Shown: positions 5,751-11,589 of the stretch, in pieces
How positions within the stretch are numbered: the first letter of the stretch is position 1
Layout: every line of letters starts with the position of its first letter
Assembly (NCBI GenBank): GCA_947479995.1
Contig: CANKBT010000068.1
Span: 1-11,933, forward strand
Direction of reading: 5' to 3'
DNA length: 11,933 bases
Source of the DNA: Frankiaceae bacterium
Lineage (GTDB): Bacteria; Actinomycetota; Actinomycetes; Mycobacteriales; SCTD01
Position numbers and translations under genes: made by a program
Notes under the pieces: model-generated
Seen by the model: the letters and a program-made list of their open reading frames with translations, nothing else
Told to the model about the DNA's origin: nothing
The model's database searches: none

Positions 5751-6104
5751 GTGACCGAGCCGCTGCCGCTCCGGCAGGCCCTGCCGCTGGTGGCCGCGGG
5801 CGGGGCCGCCGGCGCGCTCGCCCGGCTCGGCGCGACGCAGGCGGTGCCGGGGGCGGCGGGCGTGCTCGCGGTCAACCTGCTCGGCTGCCTGCTGCTCGGC
5901 GTGCTCGTCGGCGCGCGCCGCGACGACGCGCGGCTGCGCGCCTTCGCCGGCACCGGCGTGCTGGGCGGCTTCACCACGATGTCGGCGCTCGCGGTCGACG
6001 CCGCCGAGCGGTCGCCCGGGCCGGCCCTCGCGCTGCTCGGGGCGAGCGTCGCCGGCGGGGTGCTGCTGGTGCGGCTCGGCCGTCGGCTCGGGGCGCGCGC
6101 GTGA
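5751..6104 (+). CDS. crcB: fluoride channel subunit CrcB/Fluc, first of a pair (atypical pore motif)
   Basis: Small membrane protein of 117 aa with four helices, the size of the Fluc family, which lets fluoride ions leave the cell. Family marks are GGAAGALAR (17-25, with the conserved Arg25), AVNLLG (40-45, with pore Asn42) and GTGVLGGFTT (67-76). The usual TTFSTF of helix 3 is here TTMSAL (75-80): both pore phenylalanines are replaced, by Met77 and Leu80. The start is placed at GTG 5751, because the upstream open frame gives a non-CrcB Arg/Gly-rich extension. The TGA overlaps the start of crcB2 in GTGA, so the two are translationally coupled and very likely form an antiparallel heterodimer. 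Confidence 0.85.
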   Translation: MTEPLPLRQALPLVAAGGAAGALARLGATQAVPGAAGVLAVNLLGCLLLGVLVGARRDDARLRAFAGTGVLGGFTTMSALAVDAAERSPGPALALLGASVAGGVLLVRLGRRLGARA

Positions 6105-6406
6105 CGGCCCTGCTCGTCGTGCTGGGCGCCCTCGTCGGGGCCCCGGCGCGGCTGCTCGTCTCGCGAGCGCTGCCCGGGCCGCGCGGCACCCTGGCGGTCA
6201 ACGCCGCCGGCAGCCTCGCGCTCGGCGCGCTGGCGGGCGCCGGGCCGTCGGCGACCGCCCTGCTCGGCGCCGGCTTCTGCGGGGCCTTCACGACCTTCAG
6301 CGCCTTCGCGCTCGAGGCGGTGGAGGAGGCCCGCCCGGCCTACGTGCCGCTCACCCTCGTGCTGTGCGTCGGCGCGGCGGCGCTCGGGCTGGCGCTCGCC
6401 GGCTGA
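6101..6406 (+). CDS. crcB: fluoride channel subunit CrcB/Fluc, second of a pair
   Basis: Protein of 101 aa with four hydrophobic helices and the CrcB signature: GALVGAPAR (9-17), AVNAAGSLALG (32-42, pore Asn34) and GAGFCGAFTTFSAF (56-69). Here both pore phenylalanines (Phe66, Phe69) are kept, unlike in its partner. Such paired genes encode the two halves of dual-topology Fluc channels. The GTG start overlaps the crcB1 stop by 4 nt. The 3' end overlaps the 3' end of the convergent lycopene cyclase gene by 67 nt. Confidence 0.88.
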   Translation: MTALLVVLGALVGAPARLLVSRALPGPRGTLAVNAAGSLALGALAGAGPSATALLGAGFCGAFTTFSAFALEAVEEARPAYVPLTLVLCVGAAALGLALAG

Positions 6407-7131
6407 GCCCGGCGGCGCCACGGAACGAGCGCCCGCGCCCGGGCGCGGGCGCGCGGGTCGAGGGCCAGCAGCAGCCCGTCCGCGACGAGCAGGGTCGCCA
6501 GCGCGAAGAACGCCGCCTCCTCGACGGGCAGCCCGAGCAGGAGCAGCCCGGTGCTGGAGGCCTCGGCGACCGTCCAGACGCCGTCGGCCAGGGCGAGCCG
6601 GTCGACGGCGCACAGCCACAGCACCACCGGCCCGGCGAGCAGCGCGCGCGTCCGCCGCCGGCCGCCCAGCAGGTCGCCCGCGACGCCGTGCTGCAGCGCG
6701 AGCGGCACCGCCGCCCAGGCCAGCAGCAGCCCGGCGTAGCGGACGTGCCCGCCGGCGGCGACGAGGCCGGCGCCGAGCGCGGCGACAGCCAGCCACGCGG
6801 CGGCGCCGCGCGCCCGGCTCCCGCGCGGCGCGGGCTGCGCCGGGGCGAGCAGCCCCGTGCGCAGCCCCCACGCCGCGACGAGCAGGACGAGCAGGACGAC
6901 GAACGCGTACTCCTCGACCGGGACGCTCCCGACGGTCAGGAGCACCCGGCCGTCGCCGTAGGACCAGACGCCGGTGCTGACCAGGTGCTCGTCCCACGGC
7001 GCCGTCCAGGTGAGGGCGACCACGGCGAGCACCGCGACCGCCGCCCGCTGCTCGCGACCGGGGCGGGTGCCGCGCAGCAGCAGCAGCGCGGGCAGCAGCA
7101 CGAGCAGCGCGTCGACCTGCCAGTAGTCCAC
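6340..7131 (-). CDS. crtYcd: lycopene beta-cyclase, fused CrtYc-CrtYd type
   Basis: Polytopic membrane protein of 263 aa that should close the ends of lycopene to give beta-carotene, the precursor of retinal. It carries the two-domain pattern of the heterodimeric-type cyclases in one chain. The CrtYc-like half (1-95) has LPAL, TAPWDEHLVSTGVWSY (43-58) and SVPVEEYAF (69-77); the CrtYd-like half (about 110-225) has ADGVWTV, STGLLLLGLPVEEAAFF (193-209) and TLLVADGLLLAL. A Pro/Arg-rich linker lies near 96-108. Most actinomycetes carry crtYc and crtYd as separate genes. The GTG start is set by AGGAGG 5 nt upstream. It lies 42 nt after the rhodopsin gene, so the two form an operon. The last 22 residues are an Ala/Ser/Pro tail in the region overlapping crcB2. 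Beta- versus epsilon-ring specificity is inferred from the rhodopsin and blh context. Confidence 0.85.
   Translation of the reverse strand: MDYWQVDALLVLLPALLLLRGTRPGREQRAAVAVLAVVALTWTAPWDEHLVSTGVWSYGDGRVLLTVGSVPVEEYAFVVLLVLLVAAWGLRTGLLAPAQPAPRGSRARGAAAWLAVAALGAGLVAAGGHVRYAGLLLAWAAVPLALQHGVAGDLLGGRRRTRALLAGPVVLWLCAVDRLALADGVWTVAEASSTGLLLLGLPVEEAAFFALATLLVADGLLLALDPRARARARALVPWRRRAQPASASPSAAAPTHSTRVSGT
6429..6452. terminator. 24-nt perfect palindrome, possible hairpin after crcB2
   Basis: A perfect 24-nt palindrome (half-site GCGCCCGCGCCC) can fold into a 10-bp all-GC stem with a CCGG loop. It starts 23 nt after the crcB2 stop but lies inside the cyclase gene, where it encodes an Arg-Ala repeat (RARARA). 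There is no T tract, so classical intrinsic termination is unproven. U-less hairpins have been proposed as terminators in high-GC actinobacteria. Confidence 0.35.
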
Positions 7132-7136
7132 CGTCG

Positions 7137-7142
7137 CCTCCT
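7137..7142 (-). promoter_or_regulatory. ribosome binding site of the lycopene cyclase gene
   Basis: Minus-strand AGGAGG, a full anti-16S match, lies 5 nt before the GTG at 7131 in the 42-nt gap after the rhodopsin stop. It is the strongest ribosome site in the window and fixes the cyclase start. Confidence 0.75.
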
Positions 7143-7173
7143 GCGGGGTGGGGCGCGGGCGGTGCGAGGGGGG

Positions 7174-8022
7174 CTAGGCGGTCGGCGCCGGGGCCGGGCG
7201 GCCGCCGCGCGAGGCGTCGGAGTCCGCGGCGTCGTGCTGCTGCTCGGCGAGCCACTGCGGGTCGTCGTAGCCGCTCTTGATGCGGGCGATCTTGAAGATC
7301 ACCAGGCCGAACGCCGCCTTGGCGAAGATGTCGGCGAACGTGTAGCCGAACTGCTTGAGCACGAACGCGTCCGCGCCGTCGATGCCGAGCACCGGGAACA
7401 GGTAGGCGATCGGGTAGACGCCCCACAGGCCGATGAGCATGATCCGCAGCTTGCCGACGGTGCTGCGCACCTCCGGCGGCTGCCGGTCGAGCGACTTGGT
7501 GAGCTCGACGAACAGCACGTAGAGGATGTAGAGGAACGGCAGGGTCGACAGGGCGCCCCACAGCAGGCGGGTGCCGTCGTCGTCCGCGATCTCGCCCGGG
7601 TAGCCCAGGACGATCATCGCCGCCGAGGCCGGCACGAGCTTGTAGAGCAGGCCGCGCTGCACGGCCGCGGCGAGCGCCAGCACGGCGATCGTCTCGACGA
7701 GCAGCAGCGGCACCGTGAGCAGCCAGTCGACGTAGCGGTAGCCCTCGTTGAAGGGCACGTTGGTCAGGACGTACGTGCCCTCGCCGCCCTGCGCGGTGGT
7801 CTGGTACGAGTCCTTGAAGTTGTCGAAGATCCGCACGTAGTGGTACGTCGCGATGAACACGACCACCGCCGAGATGATGATCGCGTTGCGGTAGCGCGGC
7901 AGGACGCGGCGCTGCGACAGCACCAGGTACAGCCCCGTGAAGCCGAGGCTGGCGATGGCGAGGGACAGCAGGTTGTAGACCGTGTCGTACTGCGACGAGC
8001 TGAGCTCGAGGACTTGCTCCAT
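7174..8022 (-). CDS. xanthorhodopsin/Gloeobacter-rhodopsin-like light-driven proton pump
   Basis: Seven-helix microbial rhodopsin of 282 aa. Helix C reads RYVDWLLTVPLLLVE (96-110), giving the outward proton-pump triad Asp99 (acceptor), Thr103 and Glu110 (donor). The retinal lysine is Lys235 in ADIFAK, with counter-ion Asp231. His61 in helix B (TYHYVRIF) matches the histidine that pairs with the acceptor in proteorhodopsin-type pumps. Leu107 sits at the proteorhodopsin colour-switch site and predicts green absorption. WGVYP (200-204) lines the ring end of retinal. Gly156 in LLWGALSTLPF aligns with Gly178 of Gloeobacter rhodopsin, the carotenoid-antenna window. Long stretches match Gloeobacter rhodopsin almost word for word. 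The ATG at 8022 is preferred over GTG 8031 because GGGAG lies 8 nt before it. It is the first gene of an operon with the cyclase. Confidence 0.95.
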   Translation of the reverse strand: MEQVLELSSSQYDTVYNLLSLAIASLGFTGLYLVLSQRRVLPRYRNAIIISAVVVFIATYHYVRIFDNFKDSYQTTAQGGEGTYVLTNVPFNEGYRYVDWLLTVPLLLVETIAVLALAAAVQRGLLYKLVPASAAMIVLGYPGEIADDDGTRLLWGALSTLPFLYILYVLFVELTKSLDRQPPEVRSTVGKLRIMLIGLWGVYPIAYLFPVLGIDGADAFVLKQFGYTFADIFAKAAFGLVIFKIARIKSGYDDPQWLAEQQHDAADSDASRGGRPAPAPTA

Positions 8023-8030
8023 CGGGTGCA

Positions 8031-8035
8031 CTCCC
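8031..8035 (-). promoter_or_regulatory. ribosome binding site of the rhodopsin gene
   Basis: Minus-strand GGGAG lies 8 nt before the ATG at 8022. It would overlap the alternative GTG at 8031, so it decides for the shorter start. Confidence 0.6.
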
Positions 8036-8123
8036 GGAGGTGGGGCGCCGCGAGGCGCGCGGACGAGCGGCCGCCCCGACGGGGGCGAGCCGGTCCCGTG
8101 CGGCGGGGCCGTGAGCGTCGCGT

Positions 8124-8180
8124 CGACTGTCGGCGGTCACGGTCTCGTCGGGGCGAGCCGACTGTGACGCGGTCAAGATC
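8124..8180. repeat. imperfect direct repeat, possible operator pair
   Basis: CGACTGTCGGCGGTCACGGTC at 8124-8144 recurs as CGACTGTGACGCGGTCAAGATC at 8159-8180. The shared core is CGACTGT and GCGGTCA, with start points 35 bp apart. The spacing is near three to three and a half helical turns, as for a dimer-of-dimers repressor or two activator sites. The binding protein is unknown. Confidence 0.4.
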
Positions 8181-8237
8181 AGAGCGCAACTCGAACAATG
8201 CCTGGCGCGCTTCGGCTCCCGGTGCGAGCATCGCGGC

Positions 8238-9125
8238 GTGGCCCTCGCGAGCACGGCCGGCACCGCGGCACCGGCCGTCGACCCCCTGCTCGGCGCCGCG
8301 CGCCGGCTGTCCGTCGGGCTGCTCGCCGGGGCGCTGGCCGTCGGCCTCGCGGCGCAGCTGCTCGCGCCGGGCGCCCTGCGCGCCGCCGCGCCCGCCCTGC
8401 TGGTCGCCGCCGTCGCGGCCGGGCTGCCGCACGGCGCGTCCGACGTGTCGCTGCTCGCCGCCCGCGGGCGCCCGCGGGCGGCCCAGGCGGCGTACGCCGT
8501 CGCCGCGCTCGCGGCGCTCGCCGTCGCGCTCGCGCTGCCCGGCCCGGCGCTGGTCGTGCTGCTCGTGCTGTCGGTCGCGCACTTCGCCGAGGGCGAGCAG
8601 GGGTGGGCGCGCGCCGCCGGCGAGCCGGGCGCGCTGCTGCCCGCCCTCGCCGTGGGCACCGCCGCCGTCGTGCTGCCCCTGGTGACCTCACCGGCCGACG
8701 TGCGGCCCGTGCTCGACGACCTCGCCCCGGCGGTCGGCAGCGCCGTCGCCGGCGGCCCGGTGCGCCTCGCCCTCGCCGCCGTCGTGGTCGTGCTGGCGCT
8801 CGCCGCGCTGCGCCGGCCCGGGCGGCGGGCCGAGCTCGTGCTGGTCCTGGCCGTGCTCGCCGCGCTGCCGCCGCTGGTCGCCTTCGCCGTGTGGTTCGCC
8901 GGCTGGCACGCCGTGCGCCACGGCGCGCGGGTGCTCGTCGCGCACCCGCCTGAGCGCCGGAAGGCGCTCGTGCGCACCTGGCTCGCGCCCTCGCTCGCCG
9001 CGGCCGCCGGGCTCGGCGCCCTCGTCGCGGCCACCGGCGGCGTGCCCGCGGCGCTCGTGCTGGGGCTGCTCGCGCTCACCGTGCCGCACGCGGTCGTCGT
9101 CGCCACGGGCCTGCGCCGCGCCTGA
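8238..9125 (+). CDS. blh: beta-carotene 15,15'-dioxygenase, Brp/Blh family
   Basis: Integral membrane non-haem iron enzyme of 295 aa that cleaves beta-carotene at the central double bond into two retinal molecules. Family motifs are GLPHGASD (62-69, His65), AHFAEGE (114-120, His115), GWHAVRHGAR (222-231, His224 and His228) and TVPHAVVV (281-288, His284). The histidines in the first, second and WHxxRH motifs should bind the iron. Hydrophobic helices alternate with these motifs throughout. It reads away from the rhodopsin gene, so retinal supply and apoprotein share one control region. The GTG at 8238 is the best start. No ribosome site is visible and the upstream hexamer is a poor -10. The homolog's usual role next to a rhodopsin makes the call strong. 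Confidence 0.93.
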   Translation: MALASTAGTAAPAVDPLLGAARRLSVGLLAGALAVGLAAQLLAPGALRAAAPALLVAAVAAGLPHGASDVSLLAARGRPRAAQAAYAVAALAALAVALALPGPALVVLLVLSVAHFAEGEQGWARAAGEPGALLPALAVGTAAVVLPLVTSPADVRPVLDDLAPAVGSAVAGGPVRLALAAVVVVLALAALRRPGRRAELVLVLAVLAALPPLVAFAVWFAGWHAVRHGARVLVAHPPERRKALVRTWLAPSLAAAAGLGALVAATGGVPAALVLGLLALTVPHAVVVATGLRRA

Positions 9126-9176
9126 CCCGCCGGACGAGGGGCTCAACCCCGCGGCGGACCTGCCGATCACTGCGGT

Positions 9177-10820
9177 GTGGAGCGTCGTGCCGGCCTGGGG
9201 GCGTCCTTCGCCGTGCCCGCGACCGTGGGCGCCGCGCTGCTGCTCACCGAGCTCGTCGAGGCGTCCGCGCTGCTGCGCGCCGTGCAGGTGCTGCTCGTGC
9301 TCGGGCTCGGCGTCGGCGGGGTGCTCGTCACCCGGGCCGTGACCGCGGGGCAGCGCCGGGCCCACGCCGAGCTCGTCGCCGAGGGCGCGCGCCGCGCCGA
9401 GGCCGAGGAGGCCCTGCGCCGGCGCGAGGCGTTCCTCAGCGGCCTCGTCGACGTGCTGGGGGTCGAGGTGGTCGCCGTCGACCCCGCCGGCCGCCCGCTG
9501 CTGTGGAACGAGGCCAGCCGCCGGGCGTACGGCGTGCGCGACGAGGCCGACGCCGGCGCGCCCGAGGACTGGGCCGAGCGGTTCGTGCTGCTCGACCGCG
9601 ACGGCGCCCCGCTGCGCAGCGAGGACCTGCCGCTGCGCCGCGCGCTGGCCGGCGAGCGCGTCGAGGGCGCCGAGGTCACCGTCGCGCCGCCCGGCCGCCC
9701 GCTGCGCCGCCTGCTCGTGCACGCCCGCCCGCTGCGGCTGCCCGACGGCGAGCTGCTCGGCGCGGTGTCGGCCGGCCACGACGTCACCGCGCTGCGGCAC
9801 CGCGAGGACGAGCTGCGCCGGCTCAACGCCGACCTCGACGCCGTCGCGCACGCCAAGGACGCGGTGCTCACCGGCAGCGACGCGCGCGAGGCGGTGTGCG
9901 TCGCGGCGGTCGAGATCACCGGCGCGCTGTCCGTGCTGCTCCTCGAGGTCACGGACGACGGCCGCTGCCTGCGCACGACGCGCTCCTCGGGACTGGAGCT
10001 CCCGCCGCTGGAGCTGCCCGTCGACTCCGGCTCACTGGCCTCGCTGGCCCTGCGCACCGGCGAGGTGCAGGTGGCGGCCGACGTGCGCGCCGACCCGGTC
10101 GTCAACCAGGCGGTCGTCGGGATGTTCGACGCGCTCACCGGCGCGCCGCTGCTGCAGGCCGCCGTGCACGTGCCGCTGCTGCACGAGGGCCGCGCGCGCG
10201 GCGTGCTGTCGGTCGCGCTGCCCGCGCGCCTCGGGGCCGGCGACGCCCGCCTGCTCGGCCTGCTCGAGCTGCTCGCCGCCGACGCCGTCGGCGCCATCGC
10301 GCGCGAGGACCTCGTGCGCCAGCTCGCCTCGCAGGCGCTCACGGACGCGCTCACCGGGCTGCCGAACCGCCGCGCCTGGGACGACGACCTCGCCCGCGAG
10401 GTGGCGCGCGCGGGCCGCGCCGGCGGGACGCTCACCGTGGCCGTGCTCGACCTCGACCACTTCAAGCACTTCAACGACGCGCACGGCCACCCGGCCGGCG
10501 ACCGGCTGCTGGCCGACGTCGCCGCCCTGTGGAGCGCCCGCGTGCGGGCCGGCGACGTCGTCGCCCGGCTCGGCGGCGAGGAGTTCGGCGTGCTGCTGCC
10601 GGACTGCCGCACGGCCGACGCCGTGCCGCTCGTCGCCCGGCTGCTCGACGGCCTGCCCGGCGGCGCCACCTGCTCGGCCGGCGTGGCGTCGCTGCGCGAG
10701 GGCGACGACGCCGCGGCGCTGCTCGCCGCCGCCGACCGCGCGCTCTACCGCGCCAAGGAGTCCGGGCGCGCCCGGCTCGTCGTCGCCGACCCCGCGCCGC
10801 AGCAGCGCACGCCCGTCTGA
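9177..10820 (+). CDS. membrane-anchored PAS-GAF-GGDEF diguanylate cyclase
   Basis: Protein of 547 aa predicted to make cyclic di-GMP from two GTP. Two membrane helices (about 10-30 and 34-55) are followed by a charged coiled stretch (57-85), a PAS domain (about 86-208), a GAF domain (about 228-378) and a GGDEF domain (about 385-535). The active site is RLGGEEF (464-470), with DALTGLPNRR at 390-399, metal Asp425 and Asn433/Asp434 for GTP. Arg457-x-x-Asp460 lies exactly five residues before GGEEF, so the product-inhibition I-site is present. No EAL domain is attached. The start is less certain, since the GTG at 9177 has no clear ribosome site. It follows blh by 51 bp and could share its transcript, though a functional link is not shown. 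Confidence 0.88.
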   Translation: MERRAGLGASFAVPATVGAALLLTELVEASALLRAVQVLLVLGLGVGGVLVTRAVTAGQRRAHAELVAEGARRAEAEEALRRREAFLSGLVDVLGVEVVAVDPAGRPLLWNEASRRAYGVRDEADAGAPEDWAERFVLLDRDGAPLRSEDLPLRRALAGERVEGAEVTVAPPGRPLRRLLVHARPLRLPDGELLGAVSAGHDVTALRHREDELRRLNADLDAVAHAKDAVLTGSDAREAVCVAAVEITGALSVLLLEVTDDGRCLRTTRSSGLELPPLELPVDSGSLASLALRTGEVQVAADVRADPVVNQAVVGMFDALTGAPLLQAAVHVPLLHEGRARGVLSVALPARLGAGDARLLGLLELLAADAVGAIAREDLVRQLASQALTDALTGLPNRRAWDDDLAREVARAGRAGGTLTVAVLDLDHFKHFNDAHGHPAGDRLLADVAALWSARVRAGDVVARLGGEEFGVLLPDCRTADAVPLVARLLDGLPGGATCSAGVASLREGDDAAALLAAADRALYRAKESGRARLVVADPAPQQRTPV

Positions 10821-10825
10821 GCGGG

Positions 10826-10831
10826 TAGGCC
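10826..10831 (+). promoter_or_regulatory. possible -10 element for the 95-aa gene
   Basis: TAGGCC ends 6 nt before the GTG at 10838 and resembles the TANNNT leaderless elements of pdtaS, bioF and the lipid-kinase gene, but has C instead of T at the last position. It lies in the 17-bp gap after the GGDEF gene. Confidence 0.3.
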
Positions 10832-10837
10832 CCGGGC

Positions 10838-11125
10838 GTGGAGCGCACGCCCGACGGCCGGTACGTCGTCATCGACGGGCGGCGCTGGCGCGCCACCGAC
10901 CCGGCCGTTCCCGAGGACGTCGCCGCCCGGCTGCGCCGGGCGCTCATGGCCGCCCGGCGCGACGTCGGCACGGCCCTGCGCCACGGCGACCCCGACGCCG
11001 AGCGGGAGGCCCGCGCCCGCGTGCACCGCGCCAAGACGGCGCTCGGCGAGCGCGGCACGCCGTGGTGGGAGCAGGACGACGACGCCCGCCGCGCCCGCTG
11101 GGAGGCGGGGCTCGACCCCGACTAG
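10838..11125 (+). CDS. small conserved protein of unknown function (GRRWRATDP / ALGERGTPWW type)
   Basis: Soluble protein of 95 aa. It has a short beta-like start (GRYVVIDGRRWRATDP, 7-22), a helix with many Arg and Ala (LRRALMAARRDVGTAL, 32-47), a second charged helix (53-69) and a conserved-looking ALGERGTPWWEQ (68-79). I recognise this as a widespread small family in actinobacteria and proteobacteria, often left as hypothetical or labelled with an unsupported Tol name; no function is known to me. The tryptophans and helical Arg suggest a nucleic-acid or protein-binding role, which is only a guess. It follows the GGDEF gene by 17 bp. Its TAG shares a CTAG tetranucleotide with the stop of the convergent acetyltransferase gene. 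Confidence 0.75.
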   Translation: MERTPDGRYVVIDGRRWRATDPAVPEDVAARLRRALMAARRDVGTALRHGDPDAEREARARVHRAKTALGERGTPWWEQDDDARRARWEAGLDPD

Positions 11126-11589
11126 CCGCCCGCGAGCGCCGTCAGCGCGTCGCCGTCGACGCGGTAGGTCGTCCACTCCTGCTGCGGCACGGCGCCCAGC
11201 GCGCGGTAGAAGCCGATGGCGGGCGCGTTCCAGTCGAGCACCCACCACTCGAAGCGGCCGTAGCCGCGGGCGACGCAGACCCGGGCGAGCTCCTGCAGCA
11301 GCGCCCGGCCGAGGCCGGTGCCGCGGGCGGCCGGGCGCACGAACAGGTCCTCGAGCCACATCCCAGGCCGGCCGGTCCACGTCGAGTAGGTGACGTACCA
11401 GAGCGCGAAGCCCACGACCTCCCCGTCGTGCAGCGCGACCGCGCAGGACGCCGTGCCCTCGACGAACAGCGCGCGGTGCAGGTCGTCCTCGGTGGCCTCG
11501 ACGGCGTCGGGCTCGCGCTCGTACTCCGCCAGCTCGTGCACGAGGCGGTGCAGCACCGGCACGTCGGCGGGCTCCGCCGCGCGGATCAC
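11122..11589 (-). CDS. GNAT N-acetyltransferase, diamine acetyltransferase (SSAT)-like
   Basis: Acetyl-CoA-dependent transferase of 155 aa, the full length for this family. Motif A with the pyrophosphate-binding RGTGLG is in LEDLFVRPAARGTGLGRALL (79-98). Motif B follows as WWVLDWNAPAIGFYRALGA (115-133), where the Asn and Tyr are typical. LEDLFV, the WN and the FYRxLGA order resemble spermidine/spermine and thialysine acetyltransferases, so a polyamine or a small amine is the likely substrate, but this is not certain. The GTG at 11589 overlaps the stop of the upstream phosphatase gene in GTGA, so the two are coupled. The 3' end shares CTAG with the convergent small gene. Confidence 0.85.
   Translation of the reverse strand: MIRAAEPADVPVLHRLVHELAEYEREPDAVEATEDDLHRALFVEGTASCAVALHDGEVVGFALWYVTYSTWTGRPGMWLEDLFVRPAARGTGLGRALLQELARVCVARGYGRFEWWVLDWNAPAIGFYRALGAVPQQEWTTYRVDGDALTALAGG

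Larger units (their letters stand above)
8023..8237. promoter_or_regulatory. divergent control region between rhodopsin operon and blh
   Basis: A 215-bp gap without a supported gene separates two outward-reading retinal genes and must hold both promoters. GGGAG for the rhodopsin is at 8031-8035. An imperfect direct repeat is at 8124-8144 and 8159-8180. Plus-strand 8165-8200 is relatively A/T-rich, including TCAAGATCAGAG and CTCGAACAATG, and is the likely promoter zone. GAAC there could be part of an ECF-type -35 for blh, but no matching -10 is convincing. blh has no clear Shine-Dalgarno before its GTG. Confidence 0.5.

Noticed and set aside
8459..8480. Tandem and palindromic CCCGCGGGCG copies inside blh.
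   Set aside because: Two copies of a 10-mer made only of G and C encode an ordinary loop (ARGRPRA) and are expected by chance in this GC content.
6364..8685. A long plus-strand open frame opposite the cyclase and rhodopsin genes.
   Set aside because: It is antisense to two genes with clear family motifs, and its translation is a charged, repetitive composition without any recognisable domain.
5162..9106. A very long open frame on the minus strand running through rsbW, across the crcB genes, and through the cyclase, rhodopsin and blh region.
   Set aside because: Only its last 143 codons (rsbW) look like a protein. The rest is Arg/Ala/Pro/Ser-rich low-complexity sequence overlapping well-identified genes, the usual effect of rare stop codons in very GC-rich DNA.
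9136..9151. GGGG-CTCAA-CCCC hairpin after blh as a terminator.
   Set aside because: The stem is only 4 bp with no T tract; too weak to call in this base composition.
9167..10669. Long minus-strand open frame opposite the diguanylate cyclase gene.
   Set aside because: Ser/Arg/Ala-rich translation with no motif; the plus strand encodes a complete PAS-GAF-GGDEF protein.
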